This document shows, piece by piece, positions 6,180 through 13,522 of a stretch of 15,027 bases of DNA; within the stretch, counting starts at the first letter, position 1, and each line of letters begins with the position of its first letter. The notes under the pieces are model-generated. The model was given only the letters and a program-made list of their open reading frames with translations. It ran no database searches and was not told the origin of the DNA. The stretch is from contig CANHKJ010000051.1 of assembly GCA_947460915.1 (NCBI GenBank), positions 1 to 15,027 on the forward strand, read 5' to 3'. Position numbers and translations under genes: made by a program. Origin of the DNA: Verrucomicrobiia bacterium (GTDB lineage Bacteria; Verrucomicrobiota; Verrucomicrobiia; Verrucomicrobiales; Akkermansiaceae).

Positions 6180-6854
6180 TTATTTGATCAGTTCGCAAAA
6201 AGTATCGGGCTTCAGTCCGCAGGCGTTGCCTTCATCGGTATCGATGTGGACTTCTAGCTTGAAGCTTGGATCGACGCGGACGACGAGATTGTCAAAGGTC
6301 ATGCCGAGATCGCCGTGCACTTTCAGCTTCATGACGTCGAGATGTTTCACGCCATAAAATGCCGCATCATCGGGATGCATGTGCACGTGAGGTTGAGCGC
6401 GGATGATGCCTTCTTTCAGTTCAAAATAACCGTGTGGCCCCATCAACATGCCGCCCTGTGTGCCAGCGATATCGCCAGACATACGAACGGGAATGTCAAA
6501 ACCTAGAGCGATGGCGTCGGTGTAGGCAAGTTCGACTTGGTTCAGATTGCGACAAGGACCAAGGATCCGCAAATTGGAAATCACACGGGAACGAGGGCCA
6601 ATCAGAGTGATCGACTCCTTGGCGGCGTATTGCCCGTGTTGATAAAGATCTTTCATCGGCTGCAATTGGTAGCCCGGACCAAACAAGGCCTCGACAGCCT
6701 CTTGCGTCAAATGGCAATGCCGCGCACTGATGTTCACCAACAGAGAATTCGGCGCTTGCTTTGGCGCAGAAAGGCCCATCTTGGCGTAAATTTGTTCACG
6801 AACCAGGTGCTCGATCACAGCTCTGGGTGTTTGGGAATTGATGGAAGTGGACAT
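6180..6854 (-). CDS. pduL: Phosphate propanoyltransferase / phosphotransacylase PduL, BMC cargo
   Basis: PduL-type phosphotransacylase moves the acyl group from CoA to phosphate and so recycles CoA inside the shell. It carries the expected zinc histidines: H46 and H48 in ISARHCHLT, the triple histidine QPHVHMHPDD (H156, H158, H160) and H203 in EVHIDTDEGN, with E108 in VELAYTD. Residues about 8-26 (TPRAVIEHLVREQIYAKM) form an amphipathic helix followed by a linker, as in known PduL encapsulation peptides. I chose the ATG at 6854 (224 residues). Extending to 6959 would add Phe/Asn-rich sequence translated from the AT-rich promoter region. GTG at 6860 or TTG at 6866 are possible alternatives. 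It is the first gene of the operon. Confidence 0.93.
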   Translation of the reverse strand: MSTSINSQTPRAVIEHLVREQIYAKMGLSAPKQAPNSLLVNISARHCHLTQEAVEALFGPGYQLQPMKDLYQHGQYAAKESITLIGPRSRVISNLRILGPCRNLNQVELAYTDAIALGFDIPVRMSGDIAGTQGGMLMGPHGYFELKEGIIRAQPHVHMHPDDAAFYGVKHLDVMKLKVHGDLGMTFDNLVVRVDPSFKLEVHIDTDEGNACGLKPDTFCELIK

Positions 6855-6883
6855 CGACACGCCCAATTTCTGTGTTTTTTCGG

Positions 6884-6897
6884 TTTTGTCAACAAAA
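6884..6897 (-). promoter_or_regulatory. Inverted repeat with overlapping -35-like TTGACA in the divergent BMC/DeoR gap
   Basis: The 111-base gap between pduL and the divergent regulator contains TTTTGT-CA-ACAAAA, a perfect 14-bp inverted repeat with a 2-base centre. On the minus strand a consensus TTGACA hexamer (complement of 6887-6892) lies inside it, and a weak AT-rich -10 candidate follows at about 17 bases. A repressor bound here would block transcription of the BMC operon, and the neighbouring DeoR-family protein is the obvious candidate. The repeat and hexamer are seen; the roles are inferred. Confidence 0.4.
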
Positions 6898-6965
6898 ATC
6901 CAATTATTTCCAAAAAATTCCAGATTTTTATTTACGAAATCGATCAAACCTGCCAGCAAAGAGCC

Positions 6966-7724
6966 GTGCTACCTCTGGAACGACAACAAAAAATTCTCGC
7001 GCAACTGAACGAGACCGGCAACCTCCGCACCATGGAGATCGCCGCCTTACTCAACGTCACCGACGAAACCGTGCGCAAGGACTTTGAGGCCCTCGAAAAA
7101 CGCGGCTATCTGATTCGGGTTCACGGCGGTGCCACACGTCCTTTGAAAATTCGCGAGGAAATTTCGCTCACTGAGCGCCAATTGACCAATCGCGATGAGA
7201 AGACCGCCATCGCGCGAGAGGCAGCCAAACGCATTCAACCGAACGAAACGATTTTCCTCGATGCTTCCTCCACCGCACTGACTCTCACCGAGTTTCTGCC
7301 CGACTACCCGCTCACGATTTTGACCAATGCCCTGAATGTTTTCACAGCACTGGAAGGCCGAAGCAATCTCGATCTGATCTGCACCGGCGGGCTCTACGAT
7401 GCGCGGTCGCGTTCCTACATCGGACTAATCGCCGAGCAATCGCTGCGCCGCTTCAACATTCACCGCATGTTTTTTTCAGGCAGCGGCTTGCATCTCACAC
7501 GCGGCATTTCCGAAACAAACAATCGCCAGGCCGTCTTTAAGGAACGCGTTGTCGCCTGCGCGGAGGATGTCGTATTTCTCAGCGACCACACCAAGCTCGG
7601 GCAAAAAGCGGCCTTTTTCTTCGCCCAACTCAGCGATATCACCTGCATCATCACCGATTCCCAAGCCGATCAAAAAATCCTCAGCGACATCGCCAGCCAC
7701 GGCGTCGAGGTGATCGAAGCGTGA
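6966..7724 (+). CDS. DeoR-family transcriptional regulator of the BMC operon
   Basis: From the GTG at 6966 this is a 252-residue DeoR/GlpR-type repressor, the usual length for the family. Residues 4-55 form the winged helix: RQQKILAQLNETGNL, then EIAALLNVTDETVRKDFEALEKRGYL and the RVHGGAT wing typical of DeoR proteins. The C-terminal DeoRC sensor domain has LDASSTALTL (98-107), ILTNALNV and the ICTGGLYDARSRSYIG segment, and would bind a phosphorylated sugar. I chose GTG because it lies at the family N terminus with AAAGAG just upstream, although the spacing is short. The open frame extends upstream only into antisense of pduL. Divergent placement next to a PVM-type BMC operon suggests repression relieved by a fucose/rhamnose-derived phosphate; the effector is inferred. 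Confidence 0.9.
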   Translation: MLPLERQQKILAQLNETGNLRTMEIAALLNVTDETVRKDFEALEKRGYLIRVHGGATRPLKIREEISLTERQLTNRDEKTAIAREAAKRIQPNETIFLDASSTALTLTEFLPDYPLTILTNALNVFTALEGRSNLDLICTGGLYDARSRSYIGLIAEQSLRRFNIHRMFFSGSGLHLTRGISETNNRQAVFKERVVACAEDVVFLSDHTKLGQKAAFFFAQLSDITCIITDSQADQKILSDIASHGVEVIEA

Positions 7725-7744
7725 AAAATGATACTTTTGCAGTC

Positions 7745-7808
7745 CAAATGCACTCTTTTCGACTACTGTGTCCTACTATTGAATTGCAAATGCACTCTTT
7801 TCGGCTAC
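7745..7808 (+). repeat. Two 22-bp direct repeats upstream of the toxin-antitoxin genes
   Basis: Positions 7745-7766 and 7787-7808 are identical at 21 of 22 bases (only 7762 A / 7804 G differs). Both contain CAAATGCACTCTTTTCG and end in CTAC. The repeats are 42 bases apart start to start, about four helical turns, so bound proteins would lie on the same face. Position and spacing suggest operator sites for autoregulation by the antitoxin or the complex. The second copy sits between the candidate -35 and -10 of the TA promoter. Confidence 0.65.
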
Positions 7809-7811
7809 CAT
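7784..7811 (+). promoter_or_regulatory. Candidate TA promoter, possibly giving a leaderless mRNA
   Basis: TTGCAA (7784-7789) and TACCAT (7806-7811) are separated by 16 bases. Transcription starting about 8 bases after the -10 would begin at or beside the ATG at 7819, so the antitoxin message could be leaderless. This agrees with the lack of any SD. Matches to the consensus are moderate. Confidence 0.35.
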
Positions 7812-7818
7812 ACGCCTC

Positions 7819-8145
7819 ATGAATACTGATGCCGTAAAAATCCAAGTTCGCATGGACCGGAGCTTAAAGGATGAAGCAGAAGCCGTATTTGAAGAAATGG
7901 GCTTGGACACCACAACTGCTGTGCGCATTTTTTTCACGAAGGTCGTTAAGACTCGAAGCATGCCATTTCGACTCAAAGCCGAACCAGAGTTTACGACAGA
8001 CCAAGAGGATCAAATCCTCGAAGCCTGGGAAGAATCGAAAAAGCAGACAAACCTCTCGGGACCTTTCGCTTCGCCCGCGAAACTTTTTCAGCATCTTGAT
8101 AACAAGGGTAAGCAACAGAAAGACAAAGTCCGTGTGACTAAGTAA
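7819..8145 (+). CDS. RelB/DinJ-family antitoxin
   Basis: This 108-residue antitoxin has an N-terminal ribbon-helix-helix of RelB/DinJ type. VKIQVRMDRSLKDEAEAVFEEMGLDTTTAVRIFFTKVV (about 6-43) matches the family pattern, with a beta strand followed by two helices and TTTAVRIFF as the second helix. RHH proteins bind DNA as dimers. The C-terminal part (about 55-108), rich in charged residues, would wrap the toxin; it is longer than in most DinJ proteins (about 86 residues). It lies 24 bases before the toxin gene. It should neutralise the toxin and repress the operon through the upstream repeats. Confidence 0.85.
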   Translation: MNTDAVKIQVRMDRSLKDEAEAVFEEMGLDTTTAVRIFFTKVVKTRSMPFRLKAEPEFTTDQEDQILEAWEESKKQTNLSGPFASPAKLFQHLDNKGKQQKDKVRVTK

Positions 8146-8169
8146 TACAACGGTTTTCCAAACGCGCGA

Positions 8170-8430
8170 ATGAACATCCTCACGCACAAAAAGTTCGAGA
8201 AAGCGTATGCGAAGTTAACAACGACTCAGCAATCCGCAGTCAAGATTGCTATCACACAATTTGTGAATGATCGAAGCGCCCCAAACCTAAGAGACCACGC
8301 GCTTCGAGGAAAGCTCACTGGCTTACGCTCGTTCTCAGCCGCTTGGGATTTGCGCGTGATCTATCGGGAAGAAAATGGCTTTATTACCATTATTTTATTG
8401 GATGTAGGCACGCACAACCAAGTGTATTAA
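8170..8430 (+). CDS. YafQ/RelE-superfamily mRNA interferase toxin
   Basis: This 86-residue toxin of the RelE/ParE superfamily, YafQ-like, is expected to be a ribosome-dependent endoribonuclease. Family features are the N-terminal KKFEKAYAKLT helix, H43 in LRDHALRGKLTGLRSF, D60-L-R62-V-I-Y in the central strand and the closing LLDVGTHNQVY with H82. These match the catalytic histidine/aspartate pattern of YafQ proteins. It is full-length and appears intact. No SD is seen, so translation is probably coupled to the antitoxin. Its stop lies 12 bases from the convergent GH130-like gene's stop with no visible terminator, so the two transcripts probably overlap. Confidence 0.85.
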   Translation: MNILTHKKFEKAYAKLTTTQQSAVKIAITQFVNDRSAPNLRDHALRGKLTGLRSFSAAWDLRVIYREENGFITIILLDVGTHNQVY

Positions 8431-8442
8431 TGTATCATAGAC

Positions 8443-9915
8443 TCATGGTTTCTCACAACTTTTCAACAGCGCTTCCAATAAATCACTCAGCTCCATGCTA
8501 GCAATCGCAGAAGCGCGATCGCTGATGGCATAAGGTAAAATCAGTCGACCATTGTGCAAAAGTGACCCGCAACTGTAGACAACGTTAGGCACATAGCCCT
8601 CTCGTTCATTGCCTTCGGGAGAGAGCAGCGGTTCAGCCAATCGACCAATAACAATCGTCGGATCATGCAAATCCAACAACGCGGCAGAGATGCAGTATTT
8701 TCTCATCGGCCCAACACCATGTGTGATCACTAACCAACCTGCTTCGGTCTCAATCGGCGAGCCACAGTTGCCCAGCTTCACGGTTTCCCACGGTTGAGCC
8801 GGACGCAAGATCACTTGTGGATCAGCCCATTGGTAAGGACTATCGGAAAACATGATCGAGATGTTTTCATCATCTTGACGAGACAACATCACATACTGAC
8901 CATTGATGCGCCGAGGAAACAAGGCCATGCCTTTGTTTACAACACCGCTGCCGTTTAAAGTAATCATACGAAAATGAAGAAAGTCTTTCGTTTCGATAAA
9001 CTGCGGCAAGATCGTTCTGCCGTTGTAGGCCGTGTAGGTTGCAAAATAGGACACGACACCATCATCATCAATGAATCGCACAAAGCGTGCGTCTTCGATG
9101 CCGTTTGATTCATTCGGCGAAACCGGAAAAATGATTCGTTCGCTGATTGCGAGTTTGTCACAAAAACGTAATTCGTAGTTCGAGTCGGCGAGCCACTGGA
9201 TGCTTTCCAATGTGCGCTTCATATCGCGCGATGCGGGTTGCTGCGAACTTCTCACCAAAGCCACGCTTTTTTTCAATTCACTGTGCGTAAAGCTATCCCC
9301 TAATGTCGACAAAACAGCAGCCACATGATCATCATCAAAACCAATCTCGGAGAGCTTGATCGAAAAACGACGTTTATAGTAAGTGGGATTTTTTTCCACA
9401 TGTGGTGCGGTGACAAATCGTGATACGGGATCGATGGTAATCTCGCCATCTTGTTCAATGGTGCCTGCGCGAAACTCGATCGAAGAAATATGGCCCTCGC
9501 CTGTTGCCCGCAGGCTCATGATGAATCGCAAACCACCCGCTGGAGCATTGGTCTGATCGGGATGCGGCACCATCGATGGGTTAAAAATCGCTGCAGATTC
9601 TAGCGAATACTCGCCGGAAAAAACCGAGCCTAGTAACATCTTGCGCTCGTGAGTGAGAGGGCGTTGCGTGAATACCAAGTGATGAATTTTTTCGAAATGA
9701 GCCATCAATAGCGGTTCGATATCATAGTGCCGGGCATCAAATTCCGCGCGTACACTTGTCAATTGAGCTACCGCTTCCTCCTCTGTGAGAGCAAGGACGC
9801 GACCAATAATAGTGGTGATCCGCACATGATCAGCGGGAATAAAAGGACGAATGATCACACGTGCGCTTTCCGGCACGAGAGTCACCGGGTGACGACAAAG
9901 TAAGATCGGGTTCAT
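8443..9915 (-). CDS. GH130-family mannoside phosphorylase-like protein with N-terminal extension
   Basis: The C-terminal ~390 residues have the GH130 five-bladed propeller signatures: FNPS (111-114), GIEDAR (272-277, with the E-D pair that includes the expected catalytic acid), NKGMALFPRRI (327-337), CGSPIETEAGWLVITHGVG (384-402) and VPNVVYSCG (442-450). GH130 enzymes phosphorolyse beta-mannosides to mannose-1-phosphate, or hydrolyse them in some subfamilies. At 490 residues it is well above the usual 300-350, with about 100 extra residues at the N terminus plus an insertion at about 180-240. There is no signal peptide, so it is cytoplasmic. Its ATG overlaps the stop of the upstream glycosyltransferase by 4 bases, so the pair probably works on the same glycan. 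Substrate unknown. Confidence 0.85.
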   Translation of the reverse strand: MNPILLCRHPVTLVPESARVIIRPFIPADHVRITTIIGRVLALTEEEAVAQLTSVRAEFDARHYDIEPLLMAHFEKIHHLVFTQRPLTHERKMLLGSVFSGEYSLESAAIFNPSMVPHPDQTNAPAGGLRFIMSLRATGEGHISSIEFRAGTIEQDGEITIDPVSRFVTAPHVEKNPTYYKRRFSIKLSEIGFDDDHVAAVLSTLGDSFTHSELKKSVALVRSSQQPASRDMKRTLESIQWLADSNYELRFCDKLAISERIIFPVSPNESNGIEDARFVRFIDDDGVVSYFATYTAYNGRTILPQFIETKDFLHFRMITLNGSGVVNKGMALFPRRINGQYVMLSRQDDENISIMFSDSPYQWADPQVILRPAQPWETVKLGNCGSPIETEAGWLVITHGVGPMRKYCISAALLDLHDPTIVIGRLAEPLLSPEGNEREGYVPNVVYSCGSLLHNGRLILPYAISDRASAIASMELSDLLEALLKSCEKP

Positions 9916-12185
9916 GGTGTGTGGTAGATCACGTTTTCAGATTGATTCATTTCAGATAGAGCTAGATGAAAGGCCAAAGTGGACTCTGCGCCTTGGTTTT
10001 CGCTGACATGGAATTCATGCAAGCCATCACTGCATCCACCGCTGGTAAAATCATACAAAGCGATGCCGAGATCATTGCGACCAAGGAACCATTCAAAGGC
10101 ACGCTTGGCTTCATTTTTCCACATCATATCATGTGTGGCGTAATAGGCTTCGAGACACGCGGATACCATTGCCTGCGCTTCGACCGGTTGTTGATCGAAG
10201 TCCGCTCTAGCACCATCACGTTGGTAAAATCCATTGTTACCAACAGGGCGAAAACATCCCGATTGTGTTCGTTGGATCGATACCAACCAACGCAGCGATG
10301 TGAGTCCGATTTCACTGACATCAGGTCGCGACATCCATTGACCGCTGATGATCAATGCTTGAGAAATACGAGCATTGTCGTAGGTGAGAATGTGCTCAAA
10401 CCAAGGCCAGTTTTCGCTAGAACATTCACGCCACAAGTGCAGCAATTTATCAACGAGGACGGCGCGCAAGCGAATCACTTGCTCAGCTTCTGGCTGATAG
10501 CGCAGATACTCATGAATCCCCAGCAACGCAAAACTCCAAGCGCGAGGTGAGGTAAAGGATTCCACCACGGGCAAGCCGCGCTCGAACAGTTGTGCTGCCA
10601 GTCGTTTCCGACCTTCATTGCGCGAACGTCCCGCGCCTGTACCGACAGCCCACAAAGCACGCGCATGACTATCCTCACTTCCTGAATCCTCTAACCACTG
10701 ACGGCTGAAATTCATAAAATTGCGAAATCTTCCCAGCTGGTAATTGAACGACGCCGCTAAGAAGGCAAGATAGGTTGTGGTTAGCACATCGTAGCTTTCC
10801 ACAGTCATTTGCCCACCAAGCTCATCCAACAAGTTACACAACAAAAAGGCGCGTGCATTGTCATCGACACAATAGCCTTCATGGAAATTTGGCACCGTAA
10901 AAATCGCATGCTGAAAGATTCCCGTGCCATCGCTCATGTGGCGAATGTGATTCAATTGTAAAGGAGGCAAGGTGTAGGGGCGACTTCCCAGCGTCCATCG
11001 TGAAAACGCATGATGGTGATTCGCGCTGCGGTCGGTGCTCGCCCGTAAGAACGACTCCATGTATCTTCGGCCCACAGCAGGCCAACGCATTTCTTGCCCT
11101 AATGCATAGGCATCAATGCGAATTTTTTCCATGCGTTCTTGCTCATCTAACAAATCAATAACACCTTGTGCAATCGCTGTCGAATCGCGAAAGCCCACAA
11201 GCACCCCTCGATCCTCGGCGAGCAATTCCTGTGCATGCCAGTATTTTGTCGAGACCACCGCTTTGCCAGCCCCAAAGACGTAAGCCAGCGTGCCTGAGGT
11301 AATTTGTGCCTCATTGAGGTAAGGTGTAATGTAGACATCGGTTGCTCCGATAAACTCCTTCAAGTCTGCCTGCGTCACGAAGCGATTGTAAAAAATTACA
11401 TGATCTTTCATGCCCAATTCTTCCGCCAAACGCTCTAAGCTCAAGCGATAGCGCTCGCCTTCTCTGGCTAACAAATTTGGATGCGTGGCACCCAGAACCA
11501 GATACACCACATTCGGATGACGCTTGACGATTTCCGGCAATGCTTGAATCGCATATTCAATCCCCTTGCCTGGCCCCAACAGACCGAATGTTAAAAGTAC
11601 AGTCCGATCAGCCACGCCGAATTGCTCTTTGTAAATCGACGAGTCACAAAACGGCATATCGGGAATCCCATGCGGAATGATGTCGATTTTTTCCGACGAT
11701 ATGTTATACACCGACTGCAAAATTTCCGCGCCTTTTTTCGCCATCACCACCAAGCGATCACTGCGCATGGCCAACTCCTGCATCACTTGTTTTTGCAAAG
11801 CATTTGGCTCTAACAAAACCGTATGCAATGTGGTCACCACAGGCATGCGAATTTCTTTGAGCAACGCCAGCAAATGACTGCCACTCGCTCCACCGTATAT
11901 GCCAAATTCATGCTGCACACTGAGCACATCGGCGTGATGGAAGTTCAAATAATCCGCCGCACGACGGTACGAATCCACGTCTTTCTCCAACAATTCACAG
12001 CGAACTCGAGACGAATACACATAGCCCTCGCTGCGATCATTGACCGAACTCACGAAACAATCCGCTCCTGGTTCTACTCCCGCGATCGCCTCGCACAGAT
12101 CCTTGGTAAACGTGGCGATCCCGCAAAGCCGAGGTGGATAATTCCCCAAAAATGCAATCCGCGGGAGCCTAGGTTCCCGATTCAC
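9912..12185 (-). CDS. Two-domain GT4 glycosyltransferase with C-terminal helical (alpha/alpha-toroid-like) domain
   Basis: This 757-residue cytoplasmic protein has an N-terminal GT4, GT-B fold glycosyltransferase (about 8-385). Its motifs are the start RIAFLGNYPPRLCGIATFT, VLSVQHEFGIYGG (88-99), LLTFGLLGPGKGIEYAI (197-213) for the donor site, and NEAQITSGTLAYVFGAGKAVVST (291-313) with the E-x7 type acidic site. A second domain (about 405-757) contains NFHEGYCVDDNARA (433-446) and repeated helical segments, like the toroid domains attached to some GT4 proteins. The start is GTG at 12185 with a good SD (GAGAAGGG, complement of 12192-12199), rare in this window. It is the first gene of a two-gene operon with the GH130-like protein. 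The donor and acceptor sugars cannot be read from sequence. Confidence 0.88.
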   Translation of the reverse strand: MNREPRLPRIAFLGNYPPRLCGIATFTKDLCEAIAGVEPGADCFVSSVNDRSEGYVYSSRVRCELLEKDVDSYRRAADYLNFHHADVLSVQHEFGIYGGASGSHLLALLKEIRMPVVTTLHTVLLEPNALQKQVMQELAMRSDRLVVMAKKGAEILQSVYNISSEKIDIIPHGIPDMPFCDSSIYKEQFGVADRTVLLTFGLLGPGKGIEYAIQALPEIVKRHPNVVYLVLGATHPNLLAREGERYRLSLERLAEELGMKDHVIFYNRFVTQADLKEFIGATDVYITPYLNEAQITSGTLAYVFGAGKAVVSTKYWHAQELLAEDRGVLVGFRDSTAIAQGVIDLLDEQERMEKIRIDAYALGQEMRWPAVGRRYMESFLRASTDRSANHHHAFSRWTLGSRPYTLPPLQLNHIRHMSDGTGIFQHAIFTVPNFHEGYCVDDNARAFLLCNLLDELGGQMTVESYDVLTTTYLAFLAASFNYQLGRFRNFMNFSRQWLEDSGSEDSHARALWAVGTGAGRSRNEGRKRLAAQLFERGLPVVESFTSPRAWSFALLGIHEYLRYQPEAEQVIRLRAVLVDKLLHLWRECSSENWPWFEHILTYDNARISQALIISGQWMSRPDVSEIGLTSLRWLVSIQRTQSGCFRPVGNNGFYQRDGARADFDQQPVEAQAMVSACLEAYYATHDMMWKNEAKRAFEWFLGRNDLGIALYDFTSGGCSDGLHEFHVSENQGAESTLAFHLALSEMNQSENVIYHTP

Positions 12186-12191
12186 AATGAA

Positions 12192-12199
12192 CCCTTCTC
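12192..12199 (-). promoter_or_regulatory. Shine-Dalgarno site supporting the GTG start of the GT4 gene
   Basis: GAGAAGGG on the minus strand lies 6 bases before the GTG at 12185. It decides the non-ATG start and is one of few clear SD sequences in the window. The 219-base divergent gap it belongs to (12186-12404) must hold promoters for both directions, but I see no convincing -10/-35 pair there. Confidence 0.6.
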
Positions 12200-12404
12200 A
12201 AATAGTAGCATTGTGCAGGGTAACCGCGCTAACCCAGATCACAAGTTATTTCCAAAAATACTTTTTATCAGATGGGATAGAACCCTTTCTCTAAAAGCTT
12301 TGCGCAGATTCTTACAGGCGAAATCTTTTTAGCACTTTTTTGCACCACAGCCTCGACAAATCACTCAGTTCGTCTAGTTTTCACCTAGCACAAATATCAA
12401 TCGC

Positions 12405-13502
12405 ATGGAATCATCACAGGACTTCGCCACACCCATCCCCTCCACCGACTCACAGGGTTCTTTCACAGATCACGCGCCGATCGTTGACACTCCAGAACTT
12501 GATTCGAACAGTCTTCCTGCAGATGATGTCGCCGCGATTGACGAACTTGGTCGTGCTTATGAAGCCTTTCGCAATGAACTTGGCAAAACCATCATCGGGC
12601 AGCAACAAGTCATCGAAAATCTCGCAATTTGCTTGTTCGCCCGTGGCCACGCTTTGCTGATGGGGGTTCCCGGACTCGCCAAAACGCTCTTGGTTTCTTC
12701 GGTCGCCCAAACCTTCGATCTCTCATTCAACCGTATTCAGTTCACGCCCGACCTGATGCCCGCTGACATCACCGGCACCGACATCATACAAGAAACCGGC
12801 ACCGGTGGACGTCGTCAATTCGAGTTCATCAAAGGCCCACTTTTCGCCAACATCGTGCTCGCCGACGAAATCAACCGCGCACCCGCCAAAACACAGTCCG
12901 CGATGCTTGAGGCGATGCAGGAAAACAAGGTCACGGTGCTGGGCAACACCTACACCTTGCAGCCTCCGTTTTTCGTACTCGCCACGCAAAACCCGATCGA
13001 ACAAGAAGGCACCTATCCGCTTCCCGAAGCTCAGCTCGACCGTTTCATGTTCCTCATCGAAGTCGGTTACCCCTCCGCTGAGGAGGAAAAACGCATCGCC
13101 CGCGAAACCACAGGTGCCGCCAAAGGAGCTCTCACACGATTGCTTTCCGGTGAAAAAATTCTCGCCTTCCAACAACTCGTGCGCCGCGTTCCTGTGCCCG
13201 AGCACATTTACGACTACGCTGTGGCCATCGTCCGCAAAACCCGCCCGAATGAAGCCGATGCTCCTGCTTGGCTGAAAGATCTCGTCGGTTGGGGCGCCGG
13301 TCCTCGCGCCGTGCAATATCTCATCCTCGGCGCCAAGGCCCGTGCCGCCCTCAAAGGCTCCTACATGGTCCGCATGGAAGACATCGAAGCTGTTGCCTCG
13401 CCCGTGCTTGCGCACCGCGTGATCACCAACTTCGCCGCTGAATCACAAGGTATGACCTCGAAAAAAGTGGTCGAACGCCTCGTGGCTGAAATGCGCGCGT
13501 AA
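12405..13502 (+). CDS. MoxR-family AAA+ ATPase
   Basis: This 365-residue MoxR AAA+ ATPase, of a class thought to act as chaperones that mature protein complexes, usually works with vWA-domain partners encoded next to it. It has Walker A GVPGLAKT (87-94), Walker B VLADEIN (151-157), sensor 1 ATQNP (193-197) and the arginine-finger region LPEAQLDRFMF (206-216). The MoxR-specific TPDLMPADITGTDI stretch (114-127) is present. An acidic, Ser/Thr/Pro-rich N-terminal tail of about 40 residues precedes the domain and is probably disordered. It starts the cluster with the DUF58 gene 20 bases downstream. Confidence 0.95.
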   Translation: MESSQDFATPIPSTDSQGSFTDHAPIVDTPELDSNSLPADDVAAIDELGRAYEAFRNELGKTIIGQQQVIENLAICLFARGHALLMGVPGLAKTLLVSSVAQTFDLSFNRIQFTPDLMPADITGTDIIQETGTGGRRQFEFIKGPLFANIVLADEINRAPAKTQSAMLEAMQENKVTVLGNTYTLQPPFFVLATQNPIEQEGTYPLPEAQLDRFMFLIEVGYPSAEEEKRIARETTGAAKGALTRLLSGEKILAFQQLVRRVPVPEHIYDYAVAIVRKTRPNEADAPAWLKDLVGWGAGPRAVQYLILGAKARAALKGSYMVRMEDIEAVASPVLAHRVITNFAAESQGMTSKKVVERLVAEMRA

Positions 13503-13522
13503 TCGTTTTTCCCCTCATCCGC

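Noticed and set aside
12209..12236. GGTAACC / GCTAACC partial inverted repeat in the GT4-MoxR gap
   Set aside because: Only four of six arm positions pair, and it does not lie by a convincing promoter.
6904..12258. TTATTTCCAAAAA shared by the two divergent gaps (6904-6916 and 12246-12258)
   Set aside because: Only 13 bases of AT-rich low-complexity sequence, so chance is a sufficient explanation.
12723..13415. 230-residue minus-strand frame inside moxR
   Set aside because: Antisense shadow caused by the codon bias of the MoxR gene; no family features.
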